A stretch of DNA of 64,000 nucleotides, taken from positions 57,048 to 121,047 of the forward strand of contig NZ_JARHUG010000016.1 of assembly GCF_029223185.1 (NCBI RefSeq). Direction: 5' to 3'. The DNA comes from Aliiglaciecola sp. CAU 1673 (lineage in GTDB: Bacteria; Pseudomonadota; Gammaproteobacteria; Enterobacterales; Alteromonadaceae). Of this stretch, positions 42,093 through 50,475 are shown one piece after another; the stretch's first letter is position 1; each line of letters starts with the position of its first letter. Position numbers and translations under genes: made by a program. The notes beneath the pieces were generated by a model. The model had not been told where the DNA came from. It saw only the letters and a program-made list of their open reading frames with translations, and did no database searches.

Positions 42093-42164
42093 CATACATC
42101 CCAGACCTCGATCCGTCATTCGCTTCAGCGAACGCAGACACCCCGAGAACTGTGTCGATGTATG
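42093..42164 (-). promoter_or_regulatory. Structured rpsB leader (S2 autoregulatory element)
   Basis: The mRNA leader can form a long-range 8-bp helix, CATACATC (minus strand 42164-42157) with GATGTATG (42100-42093), enclosing CTCG/CGAG and a small hairpin TTCGC-tgaa-GCGAA at about 42120-42133. It lies 28 bases before the rpsB start. Position and fold resemble the conserved gammaproteobacterial rpsB leader through which free S2 represses translation; the equivalence is inferred. Confidence 0.65.
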
Positions 42165-42233
42165 TGTGTTGTTTAATGGTTTTTGCAATGACCCCGTAAC
42201 CAGTTGGCCAGGAGGTCTGAAATTTGCGGGCGC

Positions 42234-42262
42234 TTTATACCATATGCGCTCTGAGGATACAA
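42234..42262 (-). promoter_or_regulatory. rpsB promoter
   Basis: Minus strand -35 TTGTAT (42257-42262), 17-base spacer, -10 TATAAA (42234-42239), then discriminator GCGCCCGC. This predicts a leader of about 160 bases, and the GC-rich discriminator suggests stringent and growth-rate control. Confidence 0.75.
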
Positions 42263-42364
42263 CTTTGGTGATGCGCTGGATTGGTCTTCAACCTATACGC
42301 AGGGACTCATTCAGGCTAGAATGCGCCTCAACTTTGATAAAAATTGACCAACGGAATCAAGAGA

Positions 42365-43165
42365 TTGACTGCGATAATCAAGACTCCGGCCGAAATCGAG
42401 AAAATGCGTGTGGCCGGCGCACTGGCTGCCCAAGTCCTGGAAATGATTGGCCCTTATGTAAAAAGAGGGGTCAGTACCGATGAGCTTAACCAGATTTGCC
42501 ATGACTACATAGTCAACGAATTGAAGGCAACGCCGGCACCGCTTAATTATCATGGTTTTCCCAAATCCATCTGCACCTCAGTCAACCATGTCATTTGCCA
42601 TGGCATTCCGTCAGATAAGATCCTCAAAGACGGTGACATTATCAATATCGACGTAACTGTCATCAAAGATGGCTATCACGGTGACACATCCAAGATGTTT
42701 GTCGTAGGCGAACCTTCCATTCTGGCCGAACGCCTGATTCGGGTTACCCAGGAATGCCTGTATCTGGGCATTAAGATGGTTCGCCCCGGTATTCGCCTCG
42801 GGGATATTGGTCATGTGATTCAAAAACATGCCGAGCAGCATAACTACTCAGTAGTCAGGGAATATTGTGGCCATGGTATTGGTAAAGAATTTCATGAAGA
42901 ACCGCAGGTTTTGCATTACGGCAAACCTGGTACCGGTGAAGTGCTTCAAGCCGGTATGTGTCTGACCATTGAACCCATGATTAATGCTGGGAAACGCTAT
43001 TCCAAAATGCTCAAAGACGGCTGGACGGTGGTCACCAAAGATCGCAGTTTAAGCGCCCAGTGGGAACATACCTTGCTGGTCACCGAAGACGGCTGCGAAA
43101 TCCTGACCCTGCGTAATGATGAAAGCATTGCCAGAGTTTTAAAAGCTGAGGAAAAAACGGCCTGA
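42365..43165 (+). CDS. map: Methionine aminopeptidase, type I
   Basis: Removes the initiator methionine. The 266-residue protein has the five metal ligands in order: NIDVTVIKDG (Asp), GDTSKMF (Asp), GHGIGKEFHEEP (His), TIEPMI (Glu) and QWEHT (Glu). I use a TTG start at 42365 (MTAIIKTPAEIEKM as translated), which matches E. coli Map in length; another TTG at 42344 is possible, and no ATG is available. Divergent from rpsB, the common arrangement, and a TAGAAT -10 lies at 42317-42322. Confidence 0.96.
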   Translation: MTAIIKTPAEIEKMRVAGALAAQVLEMIGPYVKRGVSTDELNQICHDYIVNELKATPAPLNYHGFPKSICTSVNHVICHGIPSDKILKDGDIINIDVTVIKDGYHGDTSKMFVVGEPSILAERLIRVTQECLYLGIKMVRPGIRLGDIGHVIQKHAEQHNYSVVREYCGHGIGKEFHEEPQVLHYGKPGTGEVLQAGMCLTIEPMINAGKRYSKMLKDGWTVVTKDRSLSAQWEHTLLVTEDGCEILTLRNDESIARVLKAEEKTA

Positions 43166-43210
43166 TCCATTAAAGGCCGGCCATTAACCATGTGCGTGTA
43201 AGGGTATCTC

Positions 43211-45841
43211 TTGTCGCTGCAAAGTTTGCTCAGCCAAATTAAACAAATCAGTACTATCGACAACCAGGCCGCCTTTAAGGCTTGTGTCGAAAACTGTTAT
43301 CAGTGGCTTAATGATGACGCCGGCCTGGCTGAAGTGGATAGCCTGGTTACCGGCCGAGCCGCCTTCGTCGATGCCATACTGCGTCACGCCTGGCGATTGC
43401 TGGAAATGCATCAGTACAAGGATTTAGCCTTGGTAGCCGTGGGCGGCTACGGCCGTGGCCAGTTACAGCCCCATTCAGATGTTGACCTTCTGCTACTCTC
43501 CAAGAAGGCATTGGCCCCGGATATAAAGGAAAAACTTGGCCGTTTTATCACTCTGCTATGGGACATCGGCCTGGATGTCGGCCAATCGGTGCGCACTCTA
43601 AGCGAGACCATTAAGCTGGCCAATCAGGACATTACTATCGCCACGAACCTGATTGAAGCGCGGTTATTGGCTGGTAGCAGCGATACCTTCGATGCCCTGC
43701 AACACAAGGTACAAGGCAAGCAATTCTGGACCAGCAAAGACTTCTTTTTGGCCAAATTTGAAGAGCAGCAGGCCAGACACGCCAAATTCAATGGCACCTC
43801 CTATAACCTCGAACCCAACGTCAAAGAAAACCCGGGCTGTCTGCGCGATATCCAATCCATCGGCTGGGTGGCAAAGAAGCATTTTAAAGTGCTTAAGGGC
43901 CAGGAATTGGTGGAGCAGGAGTATTTTACCCGCCGCGAATTTGAGGAATTGATCGAGTGTCGCAACCACCTGTGGCGAATCCGCTTTACCCTGCACCTGG
44001 TGGCTGGACGCAGCGAAAACCGACTGCTCTTTGATTATCAGCCCGAGGTAGCCCGACGTTTGGGTTATGGTGACGACGGTAAAGCCTCTGTCGAAACCAT
44101 GATGAAGGCATTTTTTCGTACGGTTCGGCGCATATCCGAACTCAACGACATGCTGCTGCAGCGCTTTCGTCAGGATATCCTGGCCTTAAAGGTCCGTCAG
44201 TATGAACCTATCAATCAGGAATTCATGTTGGCAGATGGCCTGATCCAGGCCAAACATGAGCAAGTATTCGATCGACCGGAAAAACTCCTGGCTTTCTTGT
44301 TACTGGTGGCCGACACACCCAAGGCTACCGGCCTGCATTCGCAAACCTTACGATTATTACGAAACGCCCGCCGCCAGTTCCGCGAGCATTATTTCAGCGA
44401 ACATCCGACCTGCCGCGCTATCTTTATGCAGTTGGTTCGCCATCCCGCCTTCTTCGGCCTGGCTTGGGATTTAGCTCATAAACACGGCATCATGCAAGCG
44501 TACCTGAATGAGTGGAACCTGATTGTCGGCATGATGCAGTTTGACCTTTTCCATGCCTACACCGTGGATGAACATACCCACCGACTGGTTAAACATATTT
44601 ATTATTTCAGTCAGACAGATTCAGCCAAGCAGTTCCCCCGCTGCCACCGCATTATGCTCAATCTGGACAAGCCAGAACTGCTGTATATCGCAGCCATCTT
44701 CCACGATATCGGTAAAGGCCGTGGCGGCGATCACTCTGATCTGGGGGCACAGGATTTGGCGGCATTTTGTGACAGTCATGGTATCGCCGAAAAGGATAAA
44801 GCCCTGTGTGTGTGGCTGGTAAAGCATCATCTGCTGATGTCCGTCACCGCACAGCGACGGGATATCTACGATCCTGAAGTGATCCGTGAGTTTGCCAGTA
44901 AGGTACGCAATCAAACCTATCTGGAACACCTATACGCCCTGACCCTGGCAGATATCCGCGCCACTAACGACAATCTGTGGAACGACTGGAAAGCCTCATT
45001 ATTGCGTGAGTTATATCTGATGACCCAAAAAGCCCTGCAAAGCGGTGAGGAATATCAGATAGATTTGCGCTCCAAAGTCGAGGAGCATCAGCACTCTGCC
45101 TTGCAACATTTGCTCGCTATGGGTAAATCGGAGCAAGAAGTTCAGGCCTTCTGGAGTAGGTTGGACTGGGACTATTTTGTGCGTTTTAAGCCGGACCAGT
45201 TGGTGTGGCATGCCAATATGATCCTCTCTCATCAAGAGCCCGAACGGGATCTGGTGGAGCTTAGCGACGATACCTCCAAAGCCGGTACGGAACTTATCCT
45301 CTATGGAAAAGACCGCTCCAGCCTGTTTGCCCAGGTAGCCTCAGTACTGGATAGTCGCAATTGCTCCATTCATGATGCACAGATCATGAGTACCAATGAC
45401 GGATACGTTTTTGATATCTTTATTATCCTGGAGCACGATGGCAGTCGCATCAGCTCCCCGTCCAGGCAACAAAGTCTTAAGCAAGCTGTGCTCAGCCAAT
45501 TGGCTAAGCCGGGCCAGCGGCATGTGAATAACCGCAAGATGCCCAGACTGATGAAACAGCTTAATGTGCCCACCAAAATGCGATTTTTCACTAATCAGGC
45601 GAATATGACCCTGCTTGAGTTAGAAGCCCTTGACGCACCGGGACTTTTAGCCAAAATCAGTCAGCAATTTGTGGCCTTTGACTTGTCGCTACATATGGCC
45701 AAAATCACCACCATCGGCGAGCGGGCGGAAGACCTTTTTATCCTAACAAACAGCCAAGGGCAGGCACTGACGTCAAGTGAACAAGTATTACTGAAGCAGC
45801 AGTTAATCTCGGCCTTGGACCAAATACCAGGTGAATCATGA
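43211..45841 (+). CDS. glnD: GlnD, bifunctional PII uridylyltransferase/uridylyl-removing enzyme
   Basis: Senses glutamine and adds or removes UMP on PII, setting nitrogen control. The 876-residue protein has the nucleotidyltransferase motif [19 protein letters not shown] at 78-96 with both aspartates, the HD hydrolase domain [20 protein letters not shown] near residue 500, and two ACT domains in the last 200 residues ([33 protein letters not shown]). TTG start with AGGG six bases before. Lies between map and dapD, its E. coli neighbours. Confidence 0.97.
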   Translation: MSLQSLLSQIKQISTIDNQAAFKACVENCYQWLNDDAGLAEVDSLVTGRAAFVDAILRHAWRLLEMHQYKDLALVAVGGYGRGQLQPHSDVDLLLLSKKALAPDIKEKLGRFITLLWDIGLDVGQSVRTLSETIKLANQDITIATNLIEARLLAGSSDTFDALQHKVQGKQFWTSKDFFLAKFEEQQARHAKFNGTSYNLEPNVKENPGCLRDIQSIGWVAKKHFKVLKGQELVEQEYFTRREFEELIECRNHLWRIRFTLHLVAGRSENRLLFDYQPEVARRLGYGDDGKASVETMMKAFFRTVRRISELNDMLLQRFRQDILALKVRQYEPINQEFMLADGLIQAKHEQVFDRPEKLLAFLLLVADTPKATGLHSQTLRLLRNARRQFREHYFSEHPTCRAIFMQLVRHPAFFGLAWDLAHKHGIMQAYLNEWNLIVGMMQFDLFHAYTVDEHTHRLVKHIYYFSQTDSAKQFPRCHRIMLNLDKPELLYIAAIFHDIGKGRGGDHSDLGAQDLAAFCDSHGIAEKDKALCVWLVKHHLLMSVTAQRRDIYDPEVIREFASKVRNQTYLEHLYALTLADIRATNDNLWNDWKASLLRELYLMTQKALQSGEEYQIDLRSKVEEHQHSALQHLLAMGKSEQEVQAFWSRLDWDYFVRFKPDQLVWHANMILSHQEPERDLVELSDDTSKAGTELILYGKDRSSLFAQVASVLDSRNCSIHDAQIMSTNDGYVFDIFIILEHDGSRISSPSRQQSLKQAVLSQLAKPGQRHVNNRKMPRLMKQLNVPTKMRFFTNQANMTLLELEALDAPGLLAKISQQFVAFDLSLHMAKITTIGERAEDLFILTNSQGQALTSSEQVLLKQQLISALDQIPGES

Positions 45842-46662
45842 CAGAACTTAAATCCATCATCGAAACCGCCTTCGAGCAGCGTAATCATATTTCAGTCGCC
45901 AATGTGGACGCGGAAATCAAACAGGCAGTCACACAAGCTATTGCCTTGTTAAATTCAGGAGAAGCCCGCGTGGCAGAGAAGATTGCCGACGAATGGGTAG
46001 TCCATCAATGGCTGAAAAAAGCTGTGCTGTTGTACTTCAGACTGCATGACAACCAAGTGATGGAAGGGGCACAGAGCCGCTTTTACGACAAAGTGTCGCT
46101 CAAATACAGTGATTATGATGCCAATCGATTCGCCGCCGAAGGTGTACGAGTAGTACCACCGGCGACCGTGCGCACCGGCAGTTACATCGGCAAAAACGTG
46201 GTCTTGATGCCTTCCTATGTCAATATCGGCGCCTTTGTGGATGAAGGTACCATGGTCGATACATGGGCTACCGTGGGCTCCTGTGCACAGATTGGTAAAA
46301 ACGTGCACCTTTCCGGCGGGGTGGGCATTGGCGGTGTGCTTGAGCCTTTACAGGCCAACCCAACGATTATCGAAGACAACTGCTTTATCGGTGCCCGTTC
46401 TGAGATTGTCGAAGGGGTAATTGTAGAAGAAGGTGCCGTGATTTCCATGGGCGTCTATATCGGCCAAAGCACCCGTATTTACGACCGCGAGACCGGAGAA
46501 ATCCACTATGGCCGGGTACCGGCCGGCTCCGTAGTGGTGCCTGGTAATCTTCCATCAAAAGACGGTAAGTACAGTCTTTACTCTGCCATTATCGTCAAGA
46601 AAGTGGATGCGAAAACGCGCGCCAAAGTGGGCATTAATGCACTGTTACGAGGCGCAGAATAA
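45838..46662 (+). CDS. dapD: DapD, tetrahydrodipicolinate N-succinyltransferase
   Basis: Lysine/diaminopimelate pathway enzyme using succinyl-CoA. The 274-residue protein has an N-terminal helical domain and a left-handed beta helix with the signature [21 protein letters not shown] and [14 protein letters not shown]. Its ATG overlaps the glnD stop (ATGA), so the two are coupled. Confidence 0.98.
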   Translation: MTELKSIIETAFEQRNHISVANVDAEIKQAVTQAIALLNSGEARVAEKIADEWVVHQWLKKAVLLYFRLHDNQVMEGAQSRFYDKVSLKYSDYDANRFAAEGVRVVPPATVRTGSYIGKNVVLMPSYVNIGAFVDEGTMVDTWATVGSCAQIGKNVHLSGGVGIGGVLEPLQANPTIIEDNCFIGARSEIVEGVIVEEGAVISMGVYIGQSTRIYDRETGEIHYGRVPAGSVVVPGNLPSKDGKYSLYSAIIVKKVDAKTRAKVGINALLRGAE

Positions 46663-46674
46663 CCTCTGCGGGAG

Positions 46675-46700
46675 AACGGGCCGACAGGCCCGTTTTTTTA
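46675..46700 (+). terminator. Terminator of dapD
   Basis: Stem AACGGGCC-gaca-GGCCCGTT followed by TTTTTA. The T run touches the end of the convergent yqcA gene. Confidence 0.88.
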
Positions 46701-47135
46701 TCCATAAATCTCGTCAATCCAGGGCAGTACTTCCTCAGCCGGCTCAAGGGTCTCGCAGGCATCAACCTGCAATAGAGGCGCCTTGGCAGTGCCCTGTAAC
46801 TCTTCCAGTAAAGCAAAGATGCTTCGACCTGCACCGCAGTAGGTGTCACCGTAACTGCTGTCGCCCAATCCCACCACCGCAAACTCTTTGCCGTGTAGCA
46901 ATGGAAAGCGAGATTGCAGATCGAGGATAAAGCCCTCCAAGTTTGGGGGAATATCCCCCTGCCCGGTGGTTGAGCTGATAAATAGCAGCTCTTCGGCCAT
47001 CTGAAAGTCATCCATTTGCGGCTCAGCAATAACCTGAGCGTCGTGGCCTTTTTCTTTAAGTTTGGACGCTACCTGCTCGGCAAGCTGTTCGGCATTACCA
47101 TACACGCTACCGAAGAAAATACTGATTTGGGCCAT
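46698..47135 (-). CDS. yqcA: Flavodoxin (YqcA/MioC type)
   Basis: Short-chain FMN electron carrier of 145 residues. FMN-phosphate loop FGSVYGNAEQLAEQ, the STTGQGDIPPNL loop and GLGDSSYGDTYCGAG are clear. The ATG at 47133-47135 has GGAG six bases upstream and lies two bases after truC. Placement next to truC and yqcC identifies it as YqcA rather than MioC. Confidence 0.9.
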   Translation of the reverse strand: MAQISIFFGSVYGNAEQLAEQVASKLKEKGHDAQVIAEPQMDDFQMAEELLFISSTTGQGDIPPNLEGFILDLQSRFPLLHGKEFAVVGLGDSSYGDTYCGAGRSIFALLEELQGTAKAPLLQVDACETLEPAEEVLPWIDEIYG

Positions 47136-47137
47136 AG

Positions 47138-47866
47138 TTACTCCATTGTCTGTTGATAATCGCACCACTGATTGAGTAATTCAGCGATCCTGGGATCTTG
47201 CGGCGCCTCAATAGTAAGGGGAATTGCGGTTACTGGGTGTCGAAGCTGCATGCATCTGGCGGTGAGGGCCAAGCCATGGAATTGAAACTGTTCCCTGGCC
47301 AAGGCGTTGTGTTTGCCATCACCATGATTCACATCCCCCAGAATAGGGTGGCGAAGATGTGCCATATGTCGTCTCAGTTGGTGCTTACGTCCGGTTTCGG
47401 GTTTGAGTTCAACCAAGGTATAACGGGCTGTGGCATAGGGCCTTACCGCAAAAGGCAACTCATAATGGGCCAGTGCCTGATAATGACTTACTGCATCTTG
47501 AGGGGCTTTATCCTGACGGGCCTTTTTGTCGGCAATCTTATCCAGCTTTTCCTTTAGCGAATAATCCACTGTGCCCTGCCCTTTCAGGTAACCACGAAGG
47601 ATAGCCTGATAAGTCTTGTTCACCAGGCCGGCAGCAAACTGCTCGGTTAACTTTCGGGCTGTCTCCGCATCCAGCGCAAAGAGCAAAACACCAGAAGTGG
47701 GCTTGTCCAGGCGATGCACAGTGAACACCCGCTGTTGGATCTGATCCCTGACCATTTGCATAGCGAACTGGGTCTCATGGCGATCGATCATGCTGCGATG
47801 CACTAGCAAACCGGCGGGTTTATTGATAGCAACCATGTACTCATCTTGGTAGAGGATATCGAGCAC
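47138..47866 (-). CDS. truC: TruC, tRNA pseudouridine-65 synthase
   Basis: Makes pseudouridine 65 in tRNA-Ile and tRNA-Asp. The 242-residue RluA-family protein has the catalytic motif HRLDKPTSGVLLF, the second block GRKHQLRRHMAHLRHPI and starts LDILYQDEYMVAINKPAGLLVHRS (split: INKPAGLLVHRS). I start at a GTG (47864-47866) directly after the yqcC stop, with AAGGAC upstream; no ATG fits the family length. Confidence 0.94.
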   Translation of the reverse strand: MLDILYQDEYMVAINKPAGLLVHRSMIDRHETQFAMQMVRDQIQQRVFTVHRLDKPTSGVLLFALDAETARKLTEQFAAGLVNKTYQAILRGYLKGQGTVDYSLKEKLDKIADKKARQDKAPQDAVSHYQALAHYELPFAVRPYATARYTLVELKPETGRKHQLRRHMAHLRHPILGDVNHGDGKHNALAREQFQFHGLALTARCMQLRHPVTAIPLTIEAPQDPRIAELLNQWCDYQQTME

Positions 47867-47867
47867 G

Positions 47868-48236
47868 CTAACGGTCCTTCGAATAAAGCTGATCAAAGGC
47901 AAGCAACGCAGCCACAAGAGCCGGATTAGCCTTTTCTCCCCAGCTTATCTCAGCCATGGGTTGCAATTGCATAGCCTTCGGCAGCGGTTGTTGGGAATCA
48001 ATCAATAAGCGCATTTTGGGAATAAACACAAATTGCAGCCACTGCTCAAAGCGCAGGGTGTCACAACAAAAGGGGGCCTGACTGGCCAATGCCTGTGCAC
48101 TGGGTTCGATGTCACTCCAGTAACCTTGCTCACGAAGACGATGCTCTAGCGCATGCACCAGTGAATGGCTGGCTTCATATAAATTGGTATTTTTGTGGGA
48201 ATGCTGTTCCCAGGGTTTAGGGGCGTCATTCGACAT
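47868..48236 (-). CDS. yqcC: YqcC family protein (DUF446)
   Basis: Conserved protein of 122 residues, all helical, function unknown. The family core is visible in EHRLREQGYWSDIEPSA and FEQWLQFVFIPKM. It heads the yqcC-truC-yqcA operon, the same order as in E. coli, where csrB and syd lie on its other side. Confidence 0.9.
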   Translation of the reverse strand: MSNDAPKPWEQHSHKNTNLYEASHSLVHALEHRLREQGYWSDIEPSAQALASQAPFCCDTLRFEQWLQFVFIPKMRLLIDSQQPLPKAMQLQPMAEISWGEKANPALVAALLAFDQLYSKDR

Positions 48237-48257
48237 CGTTACAACTCGGGTTATAAT
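48229..48257 (+). promoter_or_regulatory. Promoter of the DUF3549 gene overlapping a divergent yqcC promoter
   Basis: -35 TTCGAC (48229-48234), 17-base spacer, -10 TATAAT (48252-48257). On the minus strand the same bases give TATAAC as a possible yqcC -10 (48250-48256), so the two promoters would overlap head to head. Confidence 0.6.
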
Positions 48258-48334
48258 CGCTCGCCTTTGAGGCTATTCAGATTGGTAAACAGTGCTTTGC
48301 CATCAGCCTCTTTGATTTAATGACGAAGGGTATC

Positions 48335-49348
48335 ATGACCTCAATAGGTACGATTAGTGAATTTCTGCTTCAAGCTGGCTGCCAATATCTGGTCTTCGAT
48401 CTCGGCCGGGGGATCCGCCGGCTCGATAGTCAGCAATTTCTGGACATTGAAACCAATAAAATCCCCCATCCATACCCGCGTTTAGGGTATGCCTGGTTTG
48501 GCCTGGTGTTCTGGAATAAGCAATTATCCCACCAGCACTATATTTGGTTTTTAAAGCTGCCTTTGGATGAACGAGGCCTGCTTGTCGGTGCGGCCCGTAA
48601 TCACTTTTTGGGGATTGTGCTCGAAGCGCTGGCATCGAGCCAGGAAGGGCTGACAGACCAGCTACCTGAACATCCTTACCGCTTTTTACCCGGACAACAA
48701 CAGTTAGCCAGCTTCAATAGCCTGGTCAGAAAAGCCCTGGCACTGCCGAAATCTTCCTATTTTGAGCAAGCCATCAGCTATTTGACATCGCCACACGAGC
48801 AAGACTGGCGAGAGGTCCCCATGCAAGGGCTCACCGACGTAGTGGCAAACCTCGACGAGCCGCAAACAGGAGCACTGCTTGCAACCCAAATGGAGAAGTT
48901 GCATCCAGATGTCCTGCACACTCTTTTGGGAGCCATGGAAAACCAAGCTATCGACACAGCGCTGACAGCGAAGCTTGTTCAGATGGCACAGATGCATTCC
49001 GGTGACATTCCACTGCAACAAGCCTGTCTTAGAGCCCTGTCTCAAAGCGTCGACAACATTGTGGTAATGCAGCATCTGCATTGGCTATTGGGTCAATCCT
49101 GGGCCAGTTGTGGAGATATCCTGATTGTGATCTCAGGTCGCCATTGGCAGCACCTCAGCGATGAGGCGTTACTGCAAGACTATTTGAACAATCTGGCGGC
49201 ACAATGTCCTGAATTATTCTCGCCTGTATTTGCCGATTTAGTGCGTATTCCTGTGTTGAGAGAAGGCCTGCTTAAATTGCTAAGGGCACCACAGAAAAGT
49301 GAAACGCTGACCCAAGCCATCGGCCAACTCTTTAGCGAGCAAAACTGA
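48335..49348 (+). CDS. DUF3549 family protein
   Basis: Conserved protein of 337 residues, function unknown, found mainly in Alteromonadales and Vibrionales. It is mostly helical and resembles HEAT-like repeats (QACLRALSQSVDNIVVMQHL, PELFSPVFADLVRIPVLREG). Conserved aromatic stretch PYPRLGYAWFGLVFWNKQLS near residue 45. I start at 48335 with AGGG five bases before; an in-frame start lies five codons earlier. Its stop overlaps the next gene as TGATG. Confidence 0.85.
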   Translation: MTSIGTISEFLLQAGCQYLVFDLGRGIRRLDSQQFLDIETNKIPHPYPRLGYAWFGLVFWNKQLSHQHYIWFLKLPLDERGLLVGAARNHFLGIVLEALASSQEGLTDQLPEHPYRFLPGQQQLASFNSLVRKALALPKSSYFEQAISYLTSPHEQDWREVPMQGLTDVVANLDEPQTGALLATQMEKLHPDVLHTLLGAMENQAIDTALTAKLVQMAQMHSGDIPLQQACLRALSQSVDNIVVMQHLHWLLGQSWASCGDILIVISGRHWQHLSDEALLQDYLNNLAAQCPELFSPVFADLVRIPVLREGLLKLLRAPQKSETLTQAIGQLFSEQN

Positions 49349-49650
49349 TGACCCTGTTTGATCTCATTCTGATGATGGTAATAGTGGTGGTTGGGCTTCA
49401 GTTCTGGCGCATTCGCGCCATTTCAGAAAAGGCCCATGTCTATCTTGAGCAGTATTGTCAGCAACAGGGACTTCAGCTTATTTCATTGTCGCGGGTAAAA
49501 ACCCGGCTCACATCTATCCGCGGGAAGCTGGATTGGCACTCTGAATTTACCTTTGAGTTCTCAGGCAATGGTGAAGATGCTTATCAAGGCAAATTGATTA
49601 TGGGTGGGCTGAAAGTGCTGCAAACTGACCTGCCGCCCTATCGCGTATAA
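49348..49650 (+). CDS. DUF3301 family membrane protein
   Basis: Small protein of 100 residues with one N-terminal transmembrane helix (FDLILMMVIVVVGLQFWRI) and a cytoplasmic domain with the family pattern YCQQQGLQLISLSRV and GKLDWHSEFTFEFSG. Function unknown. Coupled by a one-base overlap to the DUF3549 gene, with which it is often paired. Confidence 0.85.
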   Translation: MTLFDLILMMVIVVVGLQFWRIRAISEKAHVYLEQYCQQQGLQLISLSRVKTRLTSIRGKLDWHSEFTFEFSGNGEDAYQGKLIMGGLKVLQTDLPPYRV

Positions 49651-49665
49651 AAAAACGTCAGCCTG

Positions 49666-49922
49666 AAATAATAAAGGCGTGGCCAAATGGCCACGCCCCT
49701 ACCAATTTCTAAATCCCTATAAAGCAACCCTTGCTTTCACTGATCCTTGACCCAGCTCCCTCTGGCATTTCTAACCCTTTTAACTTACTCTTCCCGAGTA
49801 AGACACTCATCCTGAGCGTGTCCCTTTTCCTTTATCCTTTGCGCCGCCTCCCTCTTAGCGGCATTCCTCATCCTGAGGTTGTCCAAGTTCATCCGTGACC
49901 CATCGTGTTTCCTTGTGACGGG
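49666..49922 (-). ncRNA. csrB: CsrB-type regulatory small RNA
   Basis: Predicted CsrA-sequestering RNA of about 255 bases on the minus strand. Seen: fourteen GGA triplets, many in loops of short hairpins, such as CCTCA-GGA-TGAGG, CTCA-GGA-TGAG, TTACTC-GGGAA-GAGTAA, CCAG-AGGGAG-CTGG, AAGCAA-GGG-TTGCTT and GCCGC...GCGGC around AGAGGGA. It ends in a 9-bp terminator stem (49676-49697) followed by TTTATTATTT. An extended -10 TGGTATATC lies at 49929-49937. Known: CsrB/CsrC/RsmZ RNAs have this architecture and E. coli csrB lies between yqcC and syd, as here. Inferred: it titrates CsrA, which is not in this window. The exact 5' end is uncertain by about ten bases. Confidence 0.92.
49676..49697 (-). 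terminator. Terminator of the CsrB-type RNA
   Basis: Nine-bp perfect stem GGCGTGGCC/GGCCACGCC with loop ATTT. The T-rich tail is on the minus strand, so it belongs to the small RNA, though it may also stop DUF3301 transcripts coming from the other side. Confidence 0.9.
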
Positions 49923-49996
49923 TATAAAGATATACCAGCGCAGACGATTTGTGTGTGACAGGAAAATGAAACTGACGTGTAGGAACCTATCCCACT

Positions 49997-50014
49997 TCAG
50001 AGAGATGCCTTACA
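49997..50014 (-). promoter_or_regulatory. UvrY/GacA-type box, proximal (degenerate)
   Basis: Minus strand TGTAAG-GCATCT-CTCTGA, centred about 83 bases upstream of the predicted csrB start. The first half fits the box TGTAAG-N6-CTTACA fully, the second half only in part. Confidence 0.5.
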
Positions 50015-50091
50015 AACACTTTTATTTCAAAAGGTTAGGATTTTTCGTAGGAGCTTTATCGACAGCATAAAACCTGTTTTTCCTACAAAAT

Positions 50092-50109
50092 TGTGAGAGA
50101 TGTCTTACA
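50092..50109 (-). promoter_or_regulatory. UvrY/GacA-type box, distal
   Basis: Minus strand TGTAAG-ACATCT-CTCACA, an 18-bp inverted repeat with one mismatch between arms, centred about 178 bases upstream of the predicted csrB start. Sequence and distance match the upstream activating sites of GacA/UvrY-controlled small RNAs. Confidence 0.8.
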
Positions 50110-50127
50110 AAGTATGGAGAGACTTTC

Positions 50128-50475
50128 CTACACCTTTTCCTGGGCAGTCAGTTGGTCCAGGGGCGTTTTTCTGCCAAGAGCCGACTTACAGGCATCTTTT
50201 AGCATTACCCAGTCACCCAAAAAGCTATAAAAGGGATAAGAAAAAGTAGCGGGTTTATTGTGTTCGAAAAAAAAGTGACCGAGCCATGCACACCCGTACC
50301 CCACCAGTGGCATTAACCATAACCACACAAATTGACCAGTGAAGAGGGCAAAGGCCAATACCAACAGCACCAAGGTACTGCCAAGATAGTGTAATCGCCG
50401 GCATCTGCTATCCCGGTGCTCTTGCAGATAGTAAGGATAAAATTCAGCGAAGGAAGTGAAGCGCGCTTTTGCCAT
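50128..50475 (-). CDS. DUF962/Mpo1-like membrane protein
   Basis: Protein of 115 residues. The family pattern FAEFYPYYLQEHRDSRCRRLHYLG at the start (conserved Tyr, His, His) and GHFFFEHNKPATFSYPFYSF with a second His set, plus two central membrane helices, place it with YGL010w/Mpo1-like proteins; the yeast member is an iron-dependent dioxygenase in fatty-acid alpha-oxidation. Function in bacteria is unproven. Its ATG overlaps the stop of the preceding acetyltransferase gene (TAATG). Confidence 0.85.
   Translation of the reverse strand: MAKARFTSFAEFYPYYLQEHRDSRCRRLHYLGSTLVLLVLAFALFTGQFVWLWLMPLVGYGCAWLGHFFFEHNKPATFSYPFYSFLGDWVMLKDACKSALGRKTPLDQLTAQEKV

Noticed and set aside
41117..42199. Open frame of 360 codons on the plus strand across tsf and rpsB
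   Set aside because: It lies antisense to two certain ribosomal-operon genes and has no recognisable domain.
49676..49697. Hairpin as terminator of the DUF3549-DUF3301 pair
   Set aside because: On the plus strand no T run follows; the tail is on the minus strand, so it primarily belongs to the small RNA.
49800..49880. CTCATCCTGAG repeated twice, first read as a dispersed repeat or MITE
   Set aside because: On the other strand the repeats are CTCAGGATGAG hairpins with GGA loops, part of the CsrB-type RNA.
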